IMG/VR virus record: IMGVR_UViG_3300030060_006363
Span: 1 to 28,087 of that record
DNA length: 28,087 nucleotides
Origin: a virus
Direction: 5' to 3' (one strand)
The stretch's first letter is position 1. Every line of letters starts with the position of its first letter. A program made the translations under genes and the position numbers. Shown here piece by piece: positions 21,012-28,087 of this stretch. The notes beneath the pieces are model-generated. The model saw nothing but the letters and a program-made list of their open reading frames with translations. It searched no databases and was not told the DNA's origin.

Positions 21012-22190
21012 TTATCCTGTACCAAATAAACCAAGATTTTTAGCACCTGCCGCGGCACTTAATCCTGCAATTCCTAACCCTGCTACTTGCTGGAACGGAG
21101 ATGGTGAGAAAGTTGGTGTTTGTGTTACTGTTTGCTGACTTGACGGTATACCTTTGTATATGTCACTTAAGAACTGCAGTTGTTGATACGGATATTGTTG
21201 TTGCTGAAGCTCTGTTTGTCGCGTTGCATCAAGGGCAGACTGAGCAATACCACGTTGCAGTGTACCTAAATTCATTAATGTGCGAATATCTTCACCGGTA
21301 AGGTTTTGAAGCTGTTGTCCCATTCCTGCCTGAACACCACCTAGTCCTGAAAGTTGTTGCCCTAATCCTGCAATCCCTCCTGCAAGGCCAGACGCTAATC
21401 CTGCCTGACGAGCCGCTAAATCAGAACGAGCAAGACCTGCCTGTTGTAACGCTCCTGCTCTTTGGAACCCTATATTACTTAATCCCTGACCTGAAGCCAA
21501 TCTCCTGTTTTGTTCTTCCTGAAAGGCTTGTTGTGCTTGTTGCGAGGCTCTTCCAAAATCTTGAGCGTAGGCTTCACCAACAGCTCTGGCACGTTGTCCC
21601 TCTAGTTCTGCATCCATAATATCACGCCGTGAACCAGAAAATGCGCCAGAAGAAACAGCTTGAGCATCTTGTCTGTTTTGTGCTTGGTCAAATTGACGAT
21701 TAATAGCGGCTTCAACATATTGTTGATACGGACTTTGAAACTGTGTGACACTTGAAGGGTCAAATTGTGCTTGTTGTGCCTGACGAATAGCCGCAATACC
21801 AGACTCTAGTTCAGGTGTTGCTCCTGCGGTTGGTAAAAGCTGTTCATAGCCTGTTTGAAGTTGCTGTTCTGAAGGGTCCATAATGTCAAAGGCACGTTCG
21901 CCACGACCAAGGGTTCCTCTTGCCTGACCATAGGTCCGTGCAGCTTCTCCAATAAGGTCTTGTGCGTTTTGTATGTATGGAAGGTAGGAGCCTATGCCTG
22001 TTTCAGCAATATCCATTGCCTGCATTTCCTGCGGAGATAACCCTGCAACTTTAAATCCCGGCGGTAAAACGCGGTTTGCTTGCCGACTTGCAACAAGTTC
22101 CTGCACATCATCTAAAAGCGCTCTTCTATACGCCGCAAACTGTGGGTCTTCTTTAACCGTGGTGGTTTGTTCAACATAATCTGTAGACAT
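21012..22190 (-). CDS. Gln/Ala/Gly-rich putative ejection protein, 392 aa
   Basis: It starts YVEQTTTVKEDPQFAAYRRA and carries a segment I associate with phage internal proteins: SPYQQYVEAAINRQFDQAQN (about 153-172), SSGAFSGSRRDIMDAELEGQ, then long Gln/Ala helices (DFGRASQQAQQAFQEEQNRR). A low-complexity Gly/Leu zone follows (LASGLAGGIAGLGQQLSGLG), and a hydrophobic C-terminus (QVAGLGIAGLSAAAGAKNLG). Such Gln/Ala helical and Gly hydrophobic composition is usual in podovirus ejection proteins. The ATG overlaps the upstream stop (TAATG). Confidence 0.65.
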   Translation of the reverse strand: MSTDYVEQTTTVKEDPQFAAYRRALLDDVQELVASRQANRVLPPGFKVAGLSPQEMQAMDIAETGIGSYLPYIQNAQDLIGEAARTYGQARGTLGRGERAFDIMDPSEQQLQTGYEQLLPTAGATPELESGIAAIRQAQQAQFDPSSVTQFQSPYQQYVEAAINRQFDQAQNRQDAQAVSSGAFSGSRRDIMDAELEGQRARAVGEAYAQDFGRASQQAQQAFQEEQNRRLASGQGLSNIGFQRAGALQQAGLARSDLAARQAGLASGLAGGIAGLGQQLSGLGGVQAGMGQQLQNLTGEDIRTLMNLGTLQRGIAQSALDATRQTELQQQQYPYQQLQFLSDIYKGIPSSQQTVTQTPTFSPSPFQQVAGLGIAGLSAAAGAKNLGLFGTG

Positions 22191-24469
22191 TATGCAACTC
22201 CCTCAAATTTTTTCATTAAACCGTACATTGTCTTAATACCGTCTTTGTAGCCTCCCCCTGCCATTTTACCTGCTCCGCGCACAGCGTTTTTTGTAAACAC
22301 AAATTCACCGGGCATGAGGTCAGCAGCAACAACATCACGTTCTACGCCAAGAGGACCGGGTACTTCTCCCATTCTCCGTGGACCATATACACGTTCTTTT
22401 TCATCACTTCCTATGCTCATTTTTCTAACTGCCCCTTCTTCAACACCTTGTCTAAAACTTGCAACAGGGTCGGCGACTCTTGGAAGATTAGCCCTTGCAG
22501 AAGCAAGTCGTTCTGACGCAAGTTGCTGTGCTTGTTGTCTACGAATTACTTCGTCTTCAATTGTGGGGTCTTCTTTGTAAAAAGGTGAATAATACGCATA
22601 CCCTCCTGTTTGAACATTCATTGGCGCTGTAATTGTATCGTCTACCGTGGTAGGTGGAGGAGGCGGCGGGGGTGGAGGAGCAGGTTTTTGACCTGCCATT
22701 ATTTGTTGTATGTCTGCTTCAGAAAGCCCCATTGCGCGTAAACTTTCTACGTCTATGTCAAATATACCACCTATACTGTTTATACCGCCTTGAGCAGCCA
22801 TATTTTGATTAGCTGTCATGTTACTTTGTGGAGCAACTGTTGTTTGTGAAGAAGGTGGAACATACTGACCGGGAGTAATACCAAACCCTGCTAATTGATT
22901 TCTCATAGCCGCTGCAATACGAGAGGCAGAAGCACTGTATAAATTGTTTGGATCTATTGCTCTTTTTTCTTGGTCTATAAGACCGCCTTTACCTTCACCC
23001 GCTGTTAAAATACCAGAATCACTAGCAGGAAGCATTCCTATCGTTGAAATAAGGCGATCTTCAAATTGTTGAAATTGAGGGCTTGCAATAAACTGAGCTT
23101 CTGTCAAAGGTTTTTCGCCTGTAGTAGTAGCTTTTTTATAGGCATCTGCATACAGTTCATTAAGACGACTTAATTGTCCTGAAGGACTGAGCGTAGGGTC
23201 TATGTCAAATATACCCCCTCCTGTCTGCATTTTGCGTACTGGAAGAAGGGACGCTAACCCACCACCTCTGCCATAAGCCCTTCCGGGACGGACAATCGGG
23301 TCATAAGGTCTTCTTGTTGTAGGAAAGTCTTGGAAATTAACCCTAAGAGCCGCAATTTGTTCTGGTGTTGGGTCGCCGTAAATGTTCCCCGGATTATCCC
23401 CATAACCTCCACCACCCATAAGAGCAGCACCGCCTAAAGTTGCTCCTGCTGCAGGAAGAGCAGCTCTAAGTGCGCCCATTTTTGTAGGGATTAAATTTCC
23501 AAATTTATCTAATCTAAGACCTTGCCCTCCCGTTGTATAAGGAGTGGCATATGCTTTTATTTTGTCAACAAGACCAACTTCTGATTTAGGTATTACTTTT
23601 AAAAAATCTGCTGACGTTAATACTTCTGGATTTGCTTTTGTTGCTGCTTGTTTAATTGATTTTTGTATAAAATCACTTTGTGTTGCTTTTGCTGTTTCTG
23701 CTGCTGCTGCTGCTTCTGCTGTTTTTGTTGCCGCTTCTTTTGTTGCTGCTGTTGCTACGTCTCCTGGTGGTAAACTTTGAAAAGGAAGTCTGTCTGCAGA
23801 TAAAACCCCTTTACCAAATCCTGCGTCTAATCCCGCCGTTAACCCTGATATTGCGCCAGAAGTTAAAGATTCTTTTAAATTTCCACCTGTTAGCGCAGTT
23901 CCGGCTGCACCACCTGCTCCAGCAGCTAACCCTGTTACTACTGGGTTTAAAGTAGAAGCAGCCACTCCTTGCATTGCGGCAAACGCGGCTGGCCCAAAAT
24001 ATGCCAAGGCAACAGGAAGAGCAATTTTTGCTATCTTTTTCAAGCTTTTAAACATTTTTTTAAAGAAAAACTCAGGTAACCCTGTTTCGGGGTTAATGGA
24101 ATTTAATTCGTTACCAACGATATAACGCTCTGGCTCATAGCCCATTTCATTTATTTGAGCAAAAAGCATGTCCTTAAGTTGTGGATTGGCGTTTAAAACG
24201 TCCATTGGTATAACAGTATCGCCTTCAGATGCGTGGACCACGTATATATCGCCTTCACGCCCCATTGCGGCAAGTTTATCCGTCATCTCCGTCATTGAAG
24301 CAATACCGCCTTCAGGAACCATAGGCGCTTCTTCTGCATCAACAAATGAAGCAATACCGCCTTCAGGCATAGCAACCTCTTCGGTTTGTTCCATCATCAT
24401 TTCGGGAGGAGGCATAGGAGTGGTGTCTCCTTGCATTTGTTCCATCATCATCATTTCTTCGTTAGGCAT
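22190..24469 (-). CDS. Large putative virion protein with PGEFV motif, 759 aa
   Basis: ATG 24469 with GGAA upstream is preferred; an in-frame GTG at 24499 would add 10 residues. Residues 1-70 are Met/Glu-rich with two PEGGIAS copies (35-41, 52-58). GDTVIPMDVL (83-92) and MPGEFVFTKNAV (719-730) resemble the short motifs of phage proteins that sit next to tail or ejection genes. Hydrophobic Ala/Gly stretches lie at about 147-215, with a nine-Pro run near 598-606. GGIFDID occurs twice (418, 567) and VRKM twice (411, 681). It is probably an ejection or tail-associated virion protein; the exact role is unknown. Confidence 0.6.
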   Translation of the reverse strand: MPNEEMMMMEQMQGDTTPMPPPEMMMEQTEEVAMPEGGIASFVDAEEAPMVPEGGIASMTEMTDKLAAMGREGDIYVVHASEGDTVIPMDVLNANPQLKDMLFAQINEMGYEPERYIVGNELNSINPETGLPEFFFKKMFKSLKKIAKIALPVALAYFGPAAFAAMQGVAASTLNPVVTGLAAGAGGAAGTALTGGNLKESLTSGAISGLTAGLDAGFGKGVLSADRLPFQSLPPGDVATAATKEAATKTAEAAAAAETAKATQSDFIQKSIKQAATKANPEVLTSADFLKVIPKSEVGLVDKIKAYATPYTTGGQGLRLDKFGNLIPTKMGALRAALPAAGATLGGAALMGGGGYGDNPGNIYGDPTPEQIAALRVNFQDFPTTRRPYDPIVRPGRAYGRGGGLASLLPVRKMQTGGGIFDIDPTLSPSGQLSRLNELYADAYKKATTTGEKPLTEAQFIASPQFQQFEDRLISTIGMLPASDSGILTAGEGKGGLIDQEKRAIDPNNLYSASASRIAAAMRNQLAGFGITPGQYVPPSSQTTVAPQSNMTANQNMAAQGGINSIGGIFDIDVESLRAMGLSEADIQQIMAGQKPAPPPPPPPPPTTVDDTITAPMNVQTGGYAYYSPFYKEDPTIEDEVIRRQQAQQLASERLASARANLPRVADPVASFRQGVEEGAVRKMSIGSDEKERVYGPRRMGEVPGPLGVERDVVAADLMPGEFVFTKNAVRGAGKMAGGGYKDGIKTMYGLMKKFEGVA
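24297..24367 (-). repeat. 20-bp direct repeat encoding PEGGIAS
   Basis: GAAGCAATACCGCCTTCAGG is present at 24297-24316 and 24348-24367, 51 bp apart. It keeps frame (17 codons) and accounts for the duplicated PEGGIAS in the 759-aa protein. Confidence 0.85.
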
Positions 24470-24565
24470 ACCAATATTCCATTTATTATTGAAAAGCACG
24501 TTATACTACGTGTGGCGTGGAACTTGGTGTCCTACGAAACCTTAACAGTTTAACAAAAACTATCT

Positions 24566-26440
24566 CTATCGTCTACCGTCTGTACGCACTTCAACCCGTG
24601 GCGACCCTAATCTCCATTGATTTTCTGTATCTGAATTAGATACTTTAATCGCAAAACTACGCCCACGCAAGCGAACATCAGCTTCTTGCGTAAACTGTTC
24701 AACCACCGTACTCGACCCGGCAGCACTTTGCGTCACCGTGCTGTCATCTGATTGCAGGTAAGTACCGCCGGGATTGTTGCGTGTTTTAAGTGTAAAAGTT
24801 ACAGCAGGGCTGTTGGAGGTTGACCCATCAAACGTCACATCTGGTATAAGCTTAGAAACAAAAACAAATCTGTCTCCATCTCCAATATCTATTTGAGAAC
24901 TTTCGACAAACGCTTCAACAGCAGAATCAGGCGTTGTAGACCCGTCATCTAACCCAAACTCTTGGTAATAAAGGTAATTACTATCTGCTGCTATTGGGTA
25001 TTCTGTAATGCCACGGTCTACCCACGCAGTTCGAGATAGATTACCATACGACCAGACTTGTTCTTCGTAATTATATATAACGTATCTGTCTATTTCAGAG
25101 CTGTCAAAAGAGCAATAAAACCACCAAATTTCCCCATATGAGCTGTTTAACGCAGAAAACACCTTGAGACTTTGCCCAAGGTTAAAATCGTTAAATACGT
25201 ATGATTTTACCGTGCAAGGCAACTTTTGAACGCCGCCACTGTATACATAAAACTCTTCTTTACCCATCCAAAACACGGCATCATCAACCGCTTTTGCTGC
25301 CATTGGGGACATAATTGTCGTGTTGCCTGATATCTGACGAATACCGAAAGTAAATGGAGGGCCTAAAAACTGCATTGTGTGCATTGACACATCGGTAAAC
25401 ACAATAATCTGTTGTTTGGTTTCTACAGCGCAAATAATTTCAGAACCACTACCTACTCTAAGACTTCCTGCCGTATTCGTGCTTGTTGTTGTCCAAGTCG
25501 TTAAACTTTCTTGGTCAGAAAACCGTATGAGCAAAGGATCTTGTGTTCCAATTGCGGTTTCAGAATCACATCCAAAAGCAATAACATGCCGGTCAACGTC
25601 TGAAACAAGTATTTGTTTGGCAATTGTGGGTGTTTTTGCATCTGAACTTTCGTCTGACAAAGCTACAGCACGAACAAAACTAGAAGAGCTATCGCTTCTA
25701 TCCCAGTAGTATATGCCACCATCACGCACGTTCATTAACAAGTCTTCACCAAAGTTGTCATGCGACCAAAGACGAAGTGTCGCTCCTGCTGCAATTAAAC
25801 TAGAGCTTGACCCCCATGTGCCACGACCCCACGTACCTGCACCCCAACCAGAACCGCCAACAGACGTATCTAATCCTATGTTAATTTGGTATTTACCGAC
25901 AGTAGAACCGCCACCGTTACCAGTATCACTTGAATTAGCGGTTGCAGTTGCTGTAAATTTGTAACTGTTTGCGTTAACAATTTCTGTAATCTCGTATTCT
26001 TGATTTAGCACAGAGGCAGTAATGTTACCTCCAAGAGTAGCTGCTCCTGTAAAAGTAACAAAATCACCTTTAATTGCACCGTGGTCCGTGTCAGATGCTG
26101 TAATAACAGCAGAACCATTAGACGCGGCAAAAGTCACATCACCTGCACTTGTTGTTAATCGAAGAGGGGTTACATCATTGTATGCTCCACCTTCTTCAAT
26201 ATAGTATTTTAAGTGTGTTCCAACCCCTGAGAACTGTGTGCCGTCTAACACGACCCACGGATGTAACGCTCTGCATGTTCCTTGAAACGTGTTGCCTGAT
26301 ATTTTATACCAACCGCCTATCTTTTCTGGGACACCGTAACGAAACCTTATTTTGTCGCAATCAAACCAACCGCCCTCATTCGTATAAGACGTTGTTTCAC
26401 GATTAATACCGGGCCTAAATTGAAGTTTTGTCATCGGCAT
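24566..26440 (-). CDS. P22 gp10-like tail-hub / DNA-stabilisation protein, 624 aa
   Basis: It starts at ATG 26440 (TAATG overlap), giving MPMTKLQFRPGINRETTSYT; an in-frame extension upstream is a shadow of the neighbouring gene. A beta-rich body includes GGWYKISG, a low-complexity Gly/Ser/Thr insert (about 110-200), then propeller-like strands: VDRHVIAFGCDSE, LLIRFSDQESLTTW, IICAVETKQQIIVFTDVSMH, MQFLGPPFTFGIRQISGN, AVFWMGKEEFYVYSGG. It ends RLRGRSFAIKVSN then QWRLGSPRVEVRTDGRR. The order source-check, spatial strands, then WRLG..R matches P22 gp10, which closes the portal channel. The call rests on remembered pattern, not a search. Confidence 0.7.
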   Translation of the reverse strand: MPMTKLQFRPGINRETTSYTNEGGWFDCDKIRFRYGVPEKIGGWYKISGNTFQGTCRALHPWVVLDGTQFSGVGTHLKYYIEEGGAYNDVTPLRLTTSAGDVTFAASNGSAVITASDTDHGAIKGDFVTFTGAATLGGNITASVLNQEYEITEIVNANSYKFTATATANSSDTGNGGGSTVGKYQINIGLDTSVGGSGWGAGTWGRGTWGSSSSLIAAGATLRLWSHDNFGEDLLMNVRDGGIYYWDRSDSSSSFVRAVALSDESSDAKTPTIAKQILVSDVDRHVIAFGCDSETAIGTQDPLLIRFSDQESLTTWTTTSTNTAGSLRVGSGSEIICAVETKQQIIVFTDVSMHTMQFLGPPFTFGIRQISGNTTIMSPMAAKAVDDAVFWMGKEEFYVYSGGVQKLPCTVKSYVFNDFNLGQSLKVFSALNSSYGEIWWFYCSFDSSEIDRYVIYNYEEQVWSYGNLSRTAWVDRGITEYPIAADSNYLYYQEFGLDDGSTTPDSAVEAFVESSQIDIGDGDRFVFVSKLIPDVTFDGSTSNSPAVTFTLKTRNNPGGTYLQSDDSTVTQSAAGSSTVVEQFTQEADVRLRGRSFAIKVSNSDTENQWRLGSPRVEVRTDGRR

Positions 26441-26940
26441 TAGTAAACACTCCCTGTAATGTAAGGTGGTTGTGCATATGCTTGAGCTTGAAAAGCAACA
26501 AACCCTAAAATTCCAAGAATTAAACCAACAGAGCATGTAATTAAAAAAGCAAACCCAATATCTCTCCACATTTGTCTGCGTTTTTCTTCTTTTACATACA
26601 ACTCTTTTAACCTTGCTCTTTCTTTAGCTATGAAACTATTGAGCTGCTCCCAATCGCCCTTCTTCCCGTATAACATGAAGCACTCACGTAGTTGATCTCT
26701 CATTTCATCTTGTTGTTTTTTGTGAAAAAATTCATCTATTGCAGAATTTTCAACGCCAGATAATTTAGTAAAGAAAGAAGATTTTTTGGCTTCAGCTTTT
26801 GCTTGAAGGGCTGATTCTCCCGTAGCCCATTTTTGTATGGCTGTACCCATTTGAGAAAGATCACGTCCTGCTTTGACAGCAGACATTAACATGCCATGTC
26901 CCGATTTTATTGCTGCAAAAGCTGTAACAGGGTCTATCAC
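26440..26940 (-). CDS. Conserved marine-phage protein with C-terminal membrane helix, 166 aa
   Basis: It opens MIDPVTAFAAIKSGHGMLMS, an N-terminus I recognise from many cyanophage and other marine phage genes. A charged helical middle (EFFHKKQQDEMRDQLRECFM, then KERARLKELYVKEEKRRQMW) precedes a membrane segment (IGFAFLITCSVGLILGILGF, about 129-148) and a short polar tail. The start is GTG 26940 with GAGGA upstream; 4 nt separate it from the upstream stop. The function is unknown; its location between tail-hub and oxygenase genes suggests a virion or late role. Confidence 0.75.
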   Translation of the reverse strand: MIDPVTAFAAIKSGHGMLMSAVKAGRDLSQMGTAIQKWATGESALQAKAEAKKSSFFTKLSGVENSAIDEFFHKKQQDEMRDQLRECFMLYGKKGDWEQLNSFIAKERARLKELYVKEEKRRQMWRDIGFAFLITCSVGLILGILGFVAFQAQAYAQPPYITGSVY

Positions 26941-26944
26941 TCAA

Positions 26945-27310
26945 TTAATCCTCTACCCAACTAGTCGTACCTTCGTTCCAAGAGTATGTTTTAGTTGCAG
27001 AAGCATCTGAAGGAAGTGCAACAGGTGCTTCCCAGTCGCACGTTGTTTCGTTTAATGTCCAAGAGTTAAAAGGTTTAGGGGGAATAAAAGCATTACGGGT
27101 TGAATCATATGTAAAACCTATGCCTGCAAATCTTTTACGAAAATTGTTGTTATAAGAAGTTTGCACCCACGTTCCACCTAATAGGTTTTGGCAATATGTC
27201 GCACCTATGCTTTCTGTTTCATGTCCATCAGAGTTTGCTGTGTTTGAATTTGATATAACAACAACCCTTAACACAATATTATCTGAATTTATTTCTGCAA
27301 AATGTGCCAA
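26945..27310 (-). CDS. Conserved marine-phage MAHF protein, 121 aa
   Basis: The sequence MAHFAEINSDNIVLRVVVIS, then GGTWVQTSYNNNFRKRFAGI, then GFTYDSTRNAFIPPKPFNSW and TLNETTCDWEAPV is a family I recall from many cyanophages and other marine phages. It has small beta-rich Trp/Gly repeats (W..E...W). Its function is not known; it tends to sit among late genes. The start is TTG 27310, supported by TAGGAG 6-7 nt upstream and by the known MAHF N-terminus. Confidence 0.85.
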   Translation of the reverse strand: MAHFAEINSDNIVLRVVVISNSNTANSDGHETESIGATYCQNLLGGTWVQTSYNNNFRKRFAGIGFTYDSTRNAFIPPKPFNSWTLNETTCDWEAPVALPSDASATKTYSWNEGTTSWVED

Positions 27311-27319
27311 CGTAATCTC

Positions 27320-27895
27320 CTAGTATGTCCACGATACATAACTGTATCTTGTACCGCTTGTTACAGGTGTTACTTTATGGGGATACATAAAGTTACTCGG
27401 AAAGATCATTATAGATCCTTGAGGTAATTTTATTTTTTCTGTTTCCCACATTATAAAATCTCCACCCTCATAATCCTCATTCAAGGCTCCCACTATTGAT
27501 AATACTGGAATACCTTTTCTTTCTCCGTCAAACACCGTATGTATATGGTCACAATGCTCTTTCATTGTTGTGCCGACCACATACTTGTTAAACCTTGCCT
27601 GAGTGTATCCATTCCACCCATTAAACCAACTTTCAAAACCTTTTAAATCAACCGTTATATATTGATTAATCGCATCCCATATTCTGTCATTTAGCCTCAA
27701 AGAACACCTGTCTTTTGTGTTAAAAGAGACTGCAAGTTCATTATCAAAAGAAACATATTTCTTTTTATCGGGCATATAAAACGAATGTGTCTCCCAATTA
27801 TTATCTTGCAACTCTGCTATGACATCTTTGCAAAACTCCTTGTTAAAAAAATCTTTATAAACTTTAACATAATCTTTTATACTTTCATTAATCAA
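27320..27895 (-). CDS. Fe(II)/2-oxoglutarate oxygenase (prolyl-hydroxylase-like), 191 aa
   Basis: The double-stranded beta-helix core shows the iron triad HxD...H (H114, D116, H173) and the 2-oxoglutarate-binding Arg (R183): MKEHCDHIHTVFDG, then GGDFIMWE, then GSIMIFPSNFMYPHKV, then SGTRYSYVSW. The substrate is unknown; family members hydroxylate prolyl, nucleotide or other side chains. The start is TTG 27895 with AGGA 8 nt upstream; it overlaps the upstream stop (TTGA) and the next in-frame Met is at residue 41. Marine phages commonly carry such genes beside structural genes. The active site is complete. Confidence 0.88.
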   Translation of the reverse strand: MINESIKDYVKVYKDFFNKEFCKDVIAELQDNNWETHSFYMPDKKKYVSFDNELAVSFNTKDRCSLRLNDRIWDAINQYITVDLKGFESWFNGWNGYTQARFNKYVVGTTMKEHCDHIHTVFDGERKGIPVLSIVGALNEDYEGGDFIMWETEKIKLPQGSIMIFPSNFMYPHKVTPVTSGTRYSYVSWTY

Positions 27896-28086
27896 AGCTG
27901 TAATCCTGTTAGCTTGCTTGTATCCCCAAGAATACCTTTGGGAAACGTATTACAGGATATACTAACTCGTTCTTCTGTTTCGGTAGCAGGAACCATGTGT
28001 GTTAAAGAAGAAGGAAACACCGCAAACTGGTTAGACTTAACATTAAAAAACCAACTGTCAGAATTATGTATATTAAAATCTTGTGG
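27892..28086 (-). CDS. C-terminus of a second 2OG-Fe(II) oxygenase-like protein (partial)
   Basis: The frame enters from the right edge and ends at TGA 27894-27892. The visible 64 residues contain SNQFAVFPSSLTHMVPATET then EERVSISCNTFPKGILGD. The order FPS..H.V.....ER.S.S.N is the C-terminal iron-His and 2OG-binding-Arg pattern of the putative 2OG-Fe(II) oxygenase family TIGR02466. The N-terminal HxD lies outside the window. It stands directly upstream of another oxygenase with a 4-nt overlap. Confidence 0.75.
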   Translation of the reverse strand, partial: PQDFNIHNSDSWFFNVKSNQFAVFPSSLTHMVPATETEERVSISCNTFPKGILGDTSKLTGLQL

Positions 28087-28087
28087 C

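Noticed and set aside
22637-22690. G-rich tract as a possible G-quadruplex
   Set aside because: It is explained by the poly-Pro run of the 759-aa protein; the G-runs are short and interrupted.
23680-23955. Leu-rich plus-strand frame
   Set aside because: It is the antisense of an Ala-rich coding stretch (GCN codons read as leucine-rich), with no SD.
24566-26569. Longer start for the gp10-like gene
   Set aside because: The extra Cys/Phe/Trp-rich N-terminus overlaps the 166-aa gene; ATG 26440 forms the TAATG junction used elsewhere.

Overview
The window looks like part of a tailed-phage genome, most likely a marine phage of podovirus type. The DNA is AT-rich, genes are packed with 1-4 nt start/stop overlaps, and Shine-Dalgarno (SD) sites are strong. 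Three late genes belong to groups I know mainly from marine phages: the MAHF... protein, the MIDPVTAF... protein with a C-terminal membrane segment, and Fe(II)/2-oxoglutarate oxygenases. A P22 gp10-like protein is followed by four large Ala/Gly/Gln-rich proteins in the order used by podovirus ejection proteins, and no tape-measure protein is seen. Host, genus and lifestyle cannot be fixed from the window. Large terminase, portal, capsid and integrase are not present.

Layout. 1-2026 (+): a chain of nine very small accessory genes joined by ATGA-type overlaps, closed by a terminator. 2096-2763 (+): a consensus sigma70-type promoter, a 5' hairpin, one possible papain-like protease gene, and a terminator that lies inside the opposite-strand nuclease gene. 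2670-3830 (-): promoter, structured leader RNA with an intrinsic terminator, small terminase subunit, and a VRR-NUC-type nuclease that overlaps it by 116 nt. 3864-5424 (+): a DUF6378-like gene and five small genes, ending in a terminator. 5389-11995 (-): replication block, in transcription order an uncharacterised 188-aa protein, an SSB-like protein ending in DIPF, an archaeo-eukaryotic-type primase, a UvrD-like helicase, family A DNA polymerase and a small ribbon-helix-helix (RHH) protein. 12090-13547 (+): a divergently transcribed SNF2-type helicase with a GTG start. 13536-28087 (-): late block, in transcription order two Fe(II)/2OG oxygenases, two conserved marine-phage proteins, the gp10-like protein, four putative ejection proteins, a small coiled-coil/membrane protein (holin-like) and an M15 peptidase (endolysin-like).

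How it fits together. The replication block provides primase, helicase, polymerase and SSB as a translationally coupled set. The late block builds the tail hub and ejection machinery and ends in lysis genes. The small terminase subunit sits alone behind a leader RNA built like a transcription attenuator: a sigma70-like promoter, a pseudoknot-capable fold, then a terminator 17 nt before the start codon. This leader is the most interesting unexplained element here. No gap longer than 300 bases lacks a gene; the largest (3613-3863) holds this leader.
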